A stretch of 64,000 bases of DNA, from assembly GCA_051001455.1 (NCBI GenBank), contig JBPCNH010000038.1, forward strand, positions 48,580 through 112,579. The letters are read 5' to 3'. A program made the position numbers and the translations under genes. Below, in pieces: positions 51,013-58,893 of the stretch (position 1 is the first letter of the stretch; each line of letters starts with the position of its first letter). The notes below the pieces were generated by a model. It worked only from the letters and a program-made list of their open reading frames with translations, searched no databases and had not been told where the DNA came from. This stretch comes from JBPCNH01 sp051001455. Its GTDB lineage: Bacteria; Actinomycetota; CADDZG01; WHSQ01.

Positions 51013-51881
51013 CAGGCGTCCTCCTTGGGAGGTCGGCGCACACCAACGGTGTGTGTAGCCGGCTGAGTCATCTGTTCGCGCCGTTCGGCGATCAGCTCCT
51101 CGAACAGGTGCCGCACCTCGTCCTCTTGGATCTCGGTAGTGCCCTCGGCAGCGATCACCGCGACCGTAGGGAAGATCCCGCGCATCAGGTCGGGTCCACC
51201 CGTTCCGACGTCCTCGTCGGCAGCGTCGAACAGCGCCTCTATCGCGATCTTGATCGCCTCGTCGCGCGTCAATCCCGGGCGGTAACGCTTCTTGAGCGAC
51301 GAGCGGGCATCCTTCCCACCCGATCCCGTGGCGTGATAATCGTCCTCTTCGTAGCGTCCACCGGTCACGTCGTACTTGAAGATGCGACCGGCACCCCGCC
51401 GCTCGTCGAAGCCGGCGAATAACGGCACCACGACGAGCCCTTGCATCGCCGCCGGGAGATTGGCTCGGATCATCTGCGACAGCTTGTTCGCCTTACCTTC
51501 GAGGCTGAGGCGCTCGCCTTCCACCTTCTCGTAATGCTCGAGCTCGGTCTGGAGCAGACGCACCATCTCGACCGCGGGCCCGGCCGCTCCGGCGATCGCC
51601 ACCGCCGACATGTCATCTGCCGCGAACACCTTCTCGATCGAACGGTGCGCGATCTGGAAGCCTTCCGTCGCTCTGCGGTCTCCCGCCACGATCACCCCGT
51701 CGCCGAAACGCACGGCCAGGACCGTGGTGCCCTCGGGGGCGTGGATCGGCCCGGTCATCTCGGCCCTGTTGAGGGTCTCCGGCGCGGTGGCCCGCAGCAC
51801 CTCGGTGAAGGACGACCCCGGCCCATGGATCGGCAGCCGCAGGTAATCGGTGAGTCCGGGCTCAGCCCCCTGTCGCTCCAT
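51012..51881 (-). CDS. prcB: 20S proteasome beta subunit (catalytic)
   Basis: A 289-residue precursor. The propeptide (residues 1-51) contains SSFTEVLRATAPETL as in other actinobacteria. Cleavage at Gly51-Thr52 in PEGTTVLAVRFGDG exposes the catalytic Thr. Other active-site blocks: VIVAGDRRAT, with Asp, and the Lys in HRSIEKVFAADD. The start at 51881 lacks a ribosome site at normal distance. It overlaps by 20 bases the 3' end of a broken endonuclease-VII-like gene that probably once coupled its translation. Mobile DNA now lies about 100 bases upstream, so expression may depend on a new promoter. Confidence 0.95.
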   Translation of the reverse strand: MERQGAEPGLTDYLRLPIHGPGSSFTEVLRATAPETLNRAEMTGPIHAPEGTTVLAVRFGDGVIVAGDRRATEGFQIAHRSIEKVFAADDMSAVAIAGAAGPAVEMVRLLQTELEHYEKVEGERLSLEGKANKLSQMIRANLPAAMQGLVVVPLFAGFDERRGAGRIFKYDVTGGRYEEDDYHATGSGGKDARSSLKKRYRPGLTRDEAIKIAIEALFDAADEDVGTGGPDLMRGIFPTVAVIAAEGTTEIQEDEVRHLFEELIAERREQMTQPATHTVGVRRPPKEDA

Positions 51882-51981
51882 GGCTCAGAAGATAAGCGAT
51901 AGCCGCCTCCAGTACCGACGGCTCATCATCGAAGCGACCCAAGGCGCCGCTACAGTTGAAGCACAACAACCCACGCACCTC
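51862..51981 (-). pseudogene. Endonuclease-VII-like gene, C-terminal fragment
   Basis: In the minus frame ending at the TGA 51862-51864, the residues EVRGLLCFNCSGALGRFDDEP and then LEAAIAYLLSHGA match the end of recombination-endonuclease-VII-type HNH proteins (VRGLLCxxCNxxLGxFxDDP). The frame upstream of 51981 is unrelated mobile DNA. The matching N-terminal piece is at 55021-55152. The fragment overlaps the prcB start by 20 bases. Confidence 0.75.
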
Positions 51982-52484
51982 CCTATCTCCATAGGAAGGC
52001 GCGGTGCGATCGGGTCTGCTTTCGTGACGATCGTCTTCATGTTGTCCGGGATCACGACCTTGAAGGTCCCACCGAAGAACGACCAGGCGGCCTCGCAACC
52101 AGCGATCACCGATGACAGGTCTTGGCGGAACGTGAGCCACACGAACATGTGGCGCGAATAGACCGCAGTGAAGATGAGGGCATGGACAACCCTGCGGCGC
52201 TCCGATTCGAGATCAAAGATGAGGCCCATGCGCCCGAAGTCGACCTGGAGCTCGACACCGGGCTCGCAGTCGGCGATCCGCACAGTGGAGCGATCCCGGC
52301 CGTAGCCGAGCTCGGTCACGCAGAAGCGGTGCAGCGTCGAATAGGGGAGGTCGTGACCGGTGTGGCGATGCAGCTGGTTATGGATCTTGACGAGGGTCAG
52401 CTTGTCCTTCATGCGCTTCTCGATGAAAGCCTTGTGCTCGCGGAGCAGCTCCCACGAACTCCCGTGATCACGACCCGATCTCAT
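51885..52484 (-). pseudogene. IS21-family IstA transposase fragment
   Basis: A 199-codon frame whose residues 8-162 match the middle of IS21-type IstA: SSWELLREHKAFIEKRMKDKLTLVKIHNQL, PYSTLHRFCVTELGYGRD, the catalytic-region block EPGVELQVDFGRMG, IFTAVYSRHMFVWLTF, and FFGGTFKVVIPDNMKTIV. The N-terminal helix-turn-helix and the C-terminal third are missing. After about 52000 the frame runs into unrelated DNA. No IstB gene is present. It is a remnant. Confidence 0.85.
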
Positions 52485-52587
52485 CAGTGGTTGGGTATTT
52501 CTCTCGGGATTTGGCTCACGACGTCAGACGCAATACAGCATGACGGCGATCCAACGAGACGTGGCAGTCGGTTACCCGGATCGCTAC

Positions 52588-53169
52588 CTACGCGCAACCC
52601 GCGCTGCTGGAACCTTCACTTCCGTAGTACAGCGTTAATGTTCCGCCGGTTGCAGCGACTTCCTCACCGGTTCTCGACCTCCATTCGACGCTGAAAGTTC
52701 GCAGCGACGCGATGTCCGGCGCTAAGAACGTCCAGTGGAAGACGCGCGAGCGGCTGGCAGGCGGCACCGCAACCTTCTGCGGTCTGAAGCGGACGCGGCT
52801 TCCTGAGGTGTTCGTCCCGATAACGCGGATTGCTGCCGCGCCTCCCTTAAGACTGATGCTCACCGCCGCACTTGCGCCGAGTTCTCCGTCACAGATTTCC
52901 AGGCCAGCTAGTCCCTCGACTTCGGCGAACCGTTCCGACCTGGTGCTCGTTCCGCGAGCGAGCCAAACGAATGCCTGCCTATCCGCGTAGCCGTACCTCG
53001 CGAACCCCTCTGCTGGCTCAGCCTCTGCACCCGCCGCCGCGTCCGACTTGTCGGGACGGCTTGTCTGTGCTGCGGGTTTTCCCTTTGGTCCCCCCTCATC
53101 ACTACATGCCGACAAAGGAGCAAGAACGATCAACGCCGCGACGAGCGACACGAGTCGCCCCCATGTCAT
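52588..53169 (-). CDS. Putative lipoprotein, unknown function
   Basis: A protein of about 193 residues with a lipoprotein signal (VSLVAALIVLAPLSAC, lipobox LSAC near residue 21), a Lys/Pro/Ala linker, then a beta-rich domain with no recognised family (FVWLARGTSTRSERFAEVEGLAGLEICDGELG). It is the third gene of a three-gene run with the metalloprotease and a secreted protein. A longer start at 53193 would overlap the protease stop. It sits between IS remnants and may be cargo. Confidence 0.65.
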   Translation of the reverse strand: MTWGRLVSLVAALIVLAPLSACSDEGGPKGKPAAQTSRPDKSDAAAGAEAEPAEGFARYGYADRQAFVWLARGTSTRSERFAEVEGLAGLEICDGELGASAAVSISLKGGAAAIRVIGTNTSGSRVRFRPQKVAVPPASRSRVFHWTFLAPDIASLRTFSVEWRSRTGEEVAATGGTLTLYYGSEGSSSAGCA

Positions 53170-53182
53170 CCCCGTGCAGTGT

Positions 53183-53872
53183 CTAGTACGCATTTACGAG
53201 CGTGTGCTTATCGTGCGTCTCGAGCGTTCTCCAGTACGCTTTTCCGGAGGGAATCGTAGGACACATCGTCTCCTTGGGCGTGTCTGTGCAATGCGTCCCA
53301 CTCTCGAGGAAGTGCCCGCTCCATCCTGTTGCGTGCCCGAACTCGTGTGTCGCTATAGCCTCGACATCGAATTTGTCGGACGGCGGAGGCGTCGCATCCC
53401 CCGTGTACCACGCTTCAGCCTCATCGAACTTTATCTGAGCACTGTACAGCTCACTTGTACCGGAAAACTTGCACTTATACGTCCTCGCCAACGTGTTATC
53501 TGAACTCGGCGTTCCGTCGATGCTTCCGATGTGGATCCCGTTCTTCTGATACGTACTGGGGCATTCCAGAGCGTTGAAATCGTTCACCTGTGATTGTTTG
53601 ACGAAGTACATTCCGGCACCGATTGCGTTCCACGGCCCGTCTGCCTCTTTGACTCGGTCCCTCCACGCGCCAGTCGGAAACGTGTCGGTGAACATCCAGT
53701 TGACAGAAGTGTCTCTGATCCACGTGAGGTTGTGGAACTTAGTTCCGTCGTGGGAGCGAGCTGGCGCGGCAAGCGCTCCAACCGCAACGCTTATCAACAC
53801 CACGGCACCGAGCGTGTACAGTCTATCGCTGCGCGTAATTCGTCCACTCCCCATGAAGTCAGGATTCAGCAA
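53183..53872 (-). CDS. Secreted matrixin-like zinc metalloprotease
   Basis: A 229-residue protein with an N-terminal signal or anchor (around residues 18-40, ending APARS). The zinc motif is HEFGHATGWSGH (around residues 175-186). It is HExxH followed by Gly and a third His, one residue further than the usual HExxHxxGxxH of matrixins. A Met-turn-like ETMCPT follows. Several Cys may form disulphides. It may be a metzincin protease acting outside the cell. The start overlaps the upstream secreted-protein gene by 14 bases. By eye the GC content is lower than in the neighbours, which suits transfer. Confidence 0.72.
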   Translation of the reverse strand: MLNPDFMGSGRITRSDRLYTLGAVVLISVAVGALAAPARSHDGTKFHNLTWIRDTSVNWMFTDTFPTGAWRDRVKEADGPWNAIGAGMYFVKQSQVNDFNALECPSTYQKNGIHIGSIDGTPSSDNTLARTYKCKFSGTSELYSAQIKFDEAEAWYTGDATPPPSDKFDVEAIATHEFGHATGWSGHFLESGTHCTDTPKETMCPTIPSGKAYWRTLETHDKHTLVNAY

Positions 53873-54386
53873 TCAGTCGGTAGCAGGCGGCAAAGTCGAG
53901 CATCTTCCATCCGCCGTTAGCGCTTTCCTCCACGTAAGCTGTAGCAACCCTCGCCGGTCCTCTTTCGAGCACAAGTTGGACAGCGTGCGGGGCGTCGGAT
54001 GTCGCCGCCCTCTCTGCTGCTCGCCTGAACGCGTCGGCATCAAGGGAGATGTTTTCCTGCCCGAAGAAGGCACGCAGAGCGGCAGCAGGCGTCGCGGGAG
54101 GCGAAGACCCGTCAGTCGGCGGCGGCTTGGATTCGGGGTTGTCTTCGGCCTCTGCTGGCAGGCCAGGGTCGACGCCGGCGATGAGGTCCGTGACGATCAA
54201 GATCAACTCCGTAGCCTCACAGTCCAACGTTGCCGACGCCGACTCTGAGTGTTTGGGCTCGGTCGATTCCGTCGACTCCTGCGCACGGCTCCCTTGCGTC
54301 ACGAGAACGAAACTCAGGAAGACGATGGACAGAAGAAAGGCAATCCGCGGCACGCTGCTGCCCCAGATCAGGTTCCCCACCTCCAC
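53859..54386 (-). CDS. Secreted protein, unknown function
   Basis: A 175-residue protein with a hydrophobic signal (PRIAFLLSIVFLSFVLVTQGSRA, cleavage after about residue 35), a Thr/Glu/Pro-rich spacer with an internal DCEATELILIVTDLIAG stretch, and a C-terminal domain (ALRAFFGQENISLDADAFRRAAE, then GWKMLDFAACYRLIAES). No family recognised. It is the first gene of the operon read from a good promoter at 54410-54439. The exact start (GTG 54386 or a GTG 11 codons later) is uncertain. Confidence 0.62.
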   Translation of the reverse strand: MEVGNLIWGSSVPRIAFLLSIVFLSFVLVTQGSRAQESTESTEPKHSESASATLDCEATELILIVTDLIAGVDPGLPAEAEDNPESKPPPTDGSSPPATPAAALRAFFGQENISLDADAFRRAAERAATSDAPHAVQLVLERGPARVATAYVEESANGGWKMLDFAACYRLIAES

Positions 54387-54409
54387 TCAAAGTTCTATAT
54401 CGTTCAACG

Positions 54410-54439
54410 ACCGTATCGGGTGATGATGTTTTCCGTCAA
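54410..54439 (-). promoter_or_regulatory. Promoter for the secreted-protein trio
   Basis: On the minus strand, -35 TTGACG (54439-54434) and -10 TACGGT (54415-54410) are 18 bases apart. A GGAGGTGGGG ribosome-site-like sequence follows near 54375-54385. Confidence 0.55.
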
Positions 54440-54508
54440 TAGTGACTCTGAATCAGCGTCGGCAAGGCATCCCGGATATCCTTCGACCGATGGTCCGCGG
54501 AAGAACGA

Positions 54509-54936
54509 TTACTGATGCGGATTACACCGCCCTCCTCGCCTTCCGCACTGGCCTTCGGCGCTTCTTGCAGTGGAGCAAGACGGGTTGAGCGCGCTTTGGT
54601 GGGCCTGGCGGAAGCGGGCGACGGTGGTGTGGTCGGGGACGTGGTTGGCGGTGATCACGCGGCACGCGACGTCTTCTTGGCAGCGGCGCTCGATCTTGCG
54701 AGAGCTGCGCTCGCCGATGCAGTAGTTATAGAGCAGCAGCGCGGTCATCATCTTGGGATCGAACGCCGCCCGCCCCAGCCATCGCTGCGGTGACCGGCGT
54801 AGAAAGCCGACAGGTCCATCTCTTCCACCACATCAAGGATGAAGCGAGCGAGGTGGTCTTCGGGTAGCCACTCGATGATGCTGGGCGGCATGAGGAAGTG
54901 CTGCTCTCGGTCACAGGTGATGAAGTTGTAGGACAT
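54509..54936 (-). pseudogene. IS1182-family transposase, truncated and frameshifted
   Basis: The frame from ATG 54936 reads MPPSIIEWLPEDHLARFILD and VEEMDLSAFYAGHRSDGWGG, the N-terminal domain of IS1182-type transposases. It breaks near 54750. The next frame continues with FDPKMMTALLLYNYCIGERS and the SRKIERRCQEDVACRVITAN block through PDHTTVARFRQAHQ, then loses similarity after about 54585. So there is one indel and loss of the catalytic half. A likely element end lies near 55036 (TGTTGCATAAACCC on the minus strand), at the break in the endonuclease-like gene. Confidence 0.85.
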
Positions 54937-55020
54937 AGGGGGAGCCTCCGGGATGTTGAGTGATTGCCTACCGATGATTCTCCCGGAAACGGTTCCCCAT
55001 CGCGAGCCTATCCAGAGGGT

Positions 55021-55152
55021 TTATGCAACAGGCTCTCGGGTGCGCGAATTGTGACACGGCTTACAGTAAGTAGCCCGCCCTGAACGCGTCGAACGGCTGC
55101 GAGGGAAGTCCCCGAGGATCTTCGTCTTCTTGCAATCAAGACAGCGCTTCAT
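55021..55152 (-). pseudogene. Endonuclease-VII-like gene, N-terminal fragment
   Basis: From ATG 55152, six bases after a strong AAGGAGA site, the frame reads MKRCLDCKKTKILGDFPRSR and then RSGRATYCKPCHNSRTR before running into IS1182-end sequence and a TAA at 55021-55023. The two CxxC pairs and the F-R/G-R spacing are typical of the start of endonuclease-VII-like HNH proteins in actinobacteria. The C-terminal end lies at 51862-51981. The gene starts 72 bases after pup, so the ancestral order was pup, endonuclease, prcB. Confidence 0.75.
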
Positions 55153-55223
55153 CCGACTCTCCTTTCATCGGATCGAGGCGCGGACTCGATTCTGCGGCGT
55201 ACTACGCGATACCTAAGTGACCA

Positions 55224-55463
55224 TCACCGTACGAGATCAAGAAATACAGGGGCGGCGACCGCAAATATTACGTAAACCTGACCGCCTTTCTGTATGAACG
55301 AGCGGACGAATTCTTCACTGTTGGTCTCCAGCACCGAGTCGATCTCGTCGAGAAGATCGTCGACCTCCTTGGTGGAGGGACTCTCGGTCGCGGTCGCCTC
55401 GGCCTGAGAAGCTTCCTCCTCTTTCTTCGGCTTCGGTTTCTTACTCTGCTCGCCTGATGCCAT
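55224..55463 (-). CDS. pup: Prokaryotic ubiquitin-like protein Pup with C-terminal extension
   Basis: A 79-residue product. Residues 1-62 are a normal Pup: a disordered Lys/Glu-rich start, then DDLLDEIDSVLETNSEEFVR and SFIQKGGQ. In other Pups the Gly-Gly-Gln (or Glu) is the C-terminus, because Dop deamidates that Gln and PafA activates the resulting Glu. Here the Gln62 codon (55278-55280) is followed by 17 more codons encoding VYVIFAVAAPVFLDLVR before the TGA at 55224-55226. Either the product must be trimmed, or a stop was lost (the other two frames stop within a few codons), or there is a sequence error. The gene lies between dop and the broken endonuclease gene. Confidence 0.92.
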   Translation of the reverse strand: MASGEQSKKPKPKKEEEASQAEATATESPSTKEVDDLLDEIDSVLETNSEEFVRSFIQKGGQVYVIFAVAAPVFLDLVR

Positions 55464-55558
55464 AGGTCACCTCACTGGGTTGATGCTACGGAGGTCATTC
55501 TACGCCGGACGTGGAACGGAACAGGGGAACCTCCGACTGCATACGGATGAAGATCCCG

Positions 55559-57040
55559 TCAGGCGGACAGGTTCTGGAGCAGCGTAGGGACGTCGGGAGA
55601 ACGGTCGAGCAGCTCCTGCACACGCTCCTTCGTCCCGCGCAGCGGCTCCATCGTTGGGACCTTGCTAAGCGGTTCATCTCCGGCATCGAAGATCAACGCG
55701 TCCCATGAAGCCGCGACGATCTCGGGTGAGAACCGTCGGAGACATTCACCGCGGAAGTAAGCGCGTGTGTCTTCCGGCGGATGATCGACCGCGAATGCCA
55801 CTTCGTCTTCAGAAACCAGAGTTTGGATGCGTCCCCGCTGCGCCAGTTTGTAATAGAGACCGTGGGAGGGGCGCACGTCGTGATACTGGAGGTCGAGCTG
55901 GCGCAGCTTCGCCGCATCCCACTCCAATCCGTCGCGTTCGCGGTAGGTCTCGAGCAGCTCGAGCTTGGCGACCCAGTCGAGCCGGTCGGCGAGACGCATC
56001 GGGTCGACCTCGAGGTCCTCGAGTGTTTTCTCCCAACGCTCGATCACGTCGTCGGTGACGTCGTCGGTTCCGTTGTCCTGCACGTACTTCTTGGCGAGAC
56101 GCAGGTACTCCCACTGCAGGTCCACCGCCGTGATACTCCGACCATCTGTCAACTCGATCGTCGCCCTGCAGGTCCGGTCATGGGAAACGGTCCGCATAGA
56201 CCTGACAGGTTCCTTGAGCGTTAGGTCGTCGGTGATGAAATCGTCCTCGATCATCTTCAGCACGACCGACGTCGTGCCGGCTTTGAGATAGGTCGATATC
56301 TCCGACATGTTGGCGTCGCCTACGATCACATGAAGACGGCGGTAGAGCTCGGGGTCGGCATGAGGTTCGTCGCGGGTGTTGATGATCGGGCGTTTGAAAG
56401 TGGTCTCTAGCCCCACCTCCACCTCGAAGAAGTCGGCACGCTGTGAGATCTGGAAATCGCACTCCGGCGCACCGTTCTCGGATCCCACCTTGCCTGCCCC
56501 CGTGAATACCTGACGTGTCACGAAGAACGGCATCAGGTGCTTGACGATGGATGGGAACGGAGTGTTGCGATCGACCAGGTAGTTCTCGTGGCAGCCGTAG
56601 GAGTTGCCCTTGCCGTCTGAGTTGTTCTTATAGATCAGCACCTGTTGTCCATCAGGGACCAACGTCTGGGCGGCCTTCACGGACGCTTCGAGGATGCGCT
56701 CCCCTGCCTTGTCCCAGATCACCAGGTCGCGCGGATTCGAGCATTCCGGCGACGAATACTCAGGGTGCGCGTGATCGACGTAGTAGCGAGATCCGTTGGG
56801 AAGGATCACATTCACCAGACCGGAATCGTCCTCGACCGGACCGTCCGGCGCCGCCTTGTCGAAACCGCGCGCGTCGCGCAGCGGGTTCTCTTCCTCGTAG
56901 TCCCATTTGACCCGCCGGAACGCCGGTTGGGCGTAGGCGTTGATCAACAGCGACGAGGTCATTATGGGGTTGAAGTCACTCGACTCGCGGATCGAGATCC
57001 CGTACTCCGTCTCGATCCCGCAAACCTTCGGTAGAGCCAT
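55559..57040 (-). CDS. dop: Pup deamidase/depupylase
   Basis: A 493-residue relative of PafA that deamidates Pup Gln to Glu and removes Pup from substrates. The GIETEYG motif lies at residues 8-14. The characteristic Dop loop is present around residues 45-75 (EENPLRDARGFDKAAPDGPVEDD), which distinguishes it from PafA. Also present: YVDHAHPEYSSPECSNP, YKNNSDGKGNSYGCHENYL, and RPIINTRDEPHAD. Length and motifs look intact. The ATG is 56 bases after arc. Confidence 0.95.
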   Translation of the reverse strand: MALPKVCGIETEYGISIRESSDFNPIMTSSLLINAYAQPAFRRVKWDYEEENPLRDARGFDKAAPDGPVEDDSGLVNVILPNGSRYYVDHAHPEYSSPECSNPRDLVIWDKAGERILEASVKAAQTLVPDGQQVLIYKNNSDGKGNSYGCHENYLVDRNTPFPSIVKHLMPFFVTRQVFTGAGKVGSENGAPECDFQISQRADFFEVEVGLETTFKRPIINTRDEPHADPELYRRLHVIVGDANMSEISTYLKAGTTSVVLKMIEDDFITDDLTLKEPVRSMRTVSHDRTCRATIELTDGRSITAVDLQWEYLRLAKKYVQDNGTDDVTDDVIERWEKTLEDLEVDPMRLADRLDWVAKLELLETYRERDGLEWDAAKLRQLDLQYHDVRPSHGLYYKLAQRGRIQTLVSEDEVAFAVDHPPEDTRAYFRGECLRRFSPEIVAASWDALIFDAGDEPLSKVPTMEPLRGTKERVQELLDRSPDVPTLLQNLSA

Positions 57041-57096
57041 GTGACCAGGGTAGTCGCTAAGCAGCCGGATGTTCCGCTAGGCGAGTAGAGCCGCTG

Positions 57097-58863
57097 CTAT
57101 AGGTACTGACCGGTCTGCATCCGCTCGACCTGGCGGTTGCCCTCGCCCTCGCGATCGGAATGCTCGCCGACCAAGGTGCGGATATAGACGATCCGCTCGC
57201 CTTTCTTGCCGGAGATGCGAGCCCAGTCGTCCGGGTTCGTGGTGTTGGGCAGGTCCTCGTTCTCCTTGTACTCCTGGTGGATGGCGGAGAGCAGATCCTC
57301 GGTGTTGATGCCCCGCGCCTCACCCTTGATCGTCCGCTTGATCGCGGTCTTCTTAGCGCGGCGCACGATGTTCTCGATCATCGCACCCGATGCGAAGTCC
57401 TTGAAGTACAGCTCTTCCTTCTCGCCGTTCGCATAGGTGACCTCGAGAAACCGATTGTTGGGATCTTCGGCGTACATGTTCTCGACCGTCACATCGATCA
57501 TGGCCTTGACAGCGCCTTCAGCAGAGCCGTGCTCCTCGACGACACTGTCGGCAAGGGGCAGATCAGGGGTCAGGTACTTGGCATAGATGGCCTTTGCTGC
57601 CTTCTCGGTCGGCCTCTCGATCTTGATCTTCACATCGAGCCGCCCGGGACGGAGGATGGCCGGGTCGATGAGGTCCTCCCGGTTCGACGCGCCGACAACG
57701 ATGACGTTCTTCAAGGCCTCCACACCGTCGATCTCGGCGAGAAGCTGCGGCACGATCGTCGACTCGATATCGCTCGAGATCCCCGAACCTCGGGTACGGA
57801 AAAGAGACTCCATCTCGTCGAAGAACACGATGATCGGGACGCCTTCCTCGGACTTCTCCTTGGCTCGTTGGAAGATCTGGCGGATCTGTCGCTCGGTCTC
57901 GCCCACATATTTGTTCAGTAACTCGGGACCCTTGACGTTCAGGAAATAGGGGCGGCGCTCTTCTTGGCCGAGTTTCGCCGCCACCTGTTTGGCAAGCGAG
58001 TTCGCTACCGCCTTCGCGACCAAGGTCTTACCGCAACCGGGGGGGCCGTAGAGCAGGATGCCCTTGGGGGGCTCGAGCGCATGCTCGCGGAAGAGCTCCG
58101 CATGCAGGAACGGCAACTCGACGGCATCGCGGATCTCTTCGATCTGCAAGTCGAGACCCCCGATGTCTTCATACGAGATATCCGGAACCTCTTCGAGGAT
58201 GAGCTCCTCTACCTCGGGCTTGGGCAGCTTCTCGAGGATATGACCCGACTTGGGCTCGAGGAGCAGGGTGTCGCCGGAGCGGAGGGTCTCGTCCAGGAGG
58301 GGAGCCGCCAACTCGACCGCGCGCTCTTCGTCGGTCCGACCGATCACCAGCGCCCGCCCATTATCGAGCATCTCCTTCAGTGTCACGACCTCGCCCTGGA
58401 TCTCGAAGTCCGTGACTCCGATGATGTTGAGAGCCTCATTGAGGATGACCTGCTGGCCGCGCTGTACCTTTTCGAACTCCACGTCCGGGGAGGCGCTCAC
58501 CCGGAGCTTGCGGCCGTTCGTGAAGACATCCACGCTGCCGTCGTCGTACAGCTCGAGGAAGATTCCGTAGCTGTTGGGCGGCTGCGTGAGCTTCTCGACC
58601 TCTTCCTTGAGAGCCACGAGTTGCTCGCGCGCATCCCGAAGTGTCGAGGCGAGGAGTTCGTTGTTCTCCTGGGCCCGGGACAGTTCGCTGTTGGTATCGG
58701 CCAGCTTCCTCTCGAGGCTCAAGATCTGGCGGGGAGCAACCTCGAGCTTGTGGCGCAGAATACCCAGCTCATCCTCCAGCAGCTTGACTTGACCACGCAG
58801 ATCCTGCACCTCGCGGTCGTACTCTGCTATCCGAGGATCGAGTTCGTCGTCTCGAACCGCCAT
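57097..58863 (-). CDS. arc: Proteasome-associated AAA ATPase ARC/Mpa
   Basis: A 588-residue ATPase that recognises Pup through its N-terminal coiled coil and unfolds substrates into the 20S core. Order: coiled coil (residues 10-95), two OB folds (around 95-235), then AAA domain with Walker A GPPGCGKTLVAKA, Walker B IIVFFDEMESLF, and the arginine-finger region NREDLIDPAILRPGRLD. It ends in the proteasome-docking tail GQYL. ATG 58863 follows a complete GGAGGTGAT-type ribosome site that partly overlaps it. Confidence 0.96.
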   Translation of the reverse strand: MAVRDDELDPRIAEYDREVQDLRGQVKLLEDELGILRHKLEVAPRQILSLERKLADTNSELSRAQENNELLASTLRDAREQLVALKEEVEKLTQPPNSYGIFLELYDDGSVDVFTNGRKLRVSASPDVEFEKVQRGQQVILNEALNIIGVTDFEIQGEVVTLKEMLDNGRALVIGRTDEERAVELAAPLLDETLRSGDTLLLEPKSGHILEKLPKPEVEELILEEVPDISYEDIGGLDLQIEEIRDAVELPFLHAELFREHALEPPKGILLYGPPGCGKTLVAKAVANSLAKQVAAKLGQEERRPYFLNVKGPELLNKYVGETERQIRQIFQRAKEKSEEGVPIIVFFDEMESLFRTRGSGISSDIESTIVPQLLAEIDGVEALKNVIVVGASNREDLIDPAILRPGRLDVKIKIERPTEKAAKAIYAKYLTPDLPLADSVVEEHGSAEGAVKAMIDVTVENMYAEDPNNRFLEVTYANGEKEELYFKDFASGAMIENIVRRAKKTAIKRTIKGEARGINTEDLLSAIHQEYKENEDLPNTTNPDDWARISGKKGERIVYIRTLVGEHSDREGEGNRQVERMQTGQYL

Positions 58864-58893
58864 CACCTCCTGCCTGAGGATGCTACTCCCTAG

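Noticed and set aside
52000..55036. A single transposon with target duplication spanning the island in the endonuclease-like gene
   Set aside because: I could not find matching inverted ends or a direct repeat at the two junctions. The parts belong to two IS families and are truncated, so it is described as layered remnants instead.
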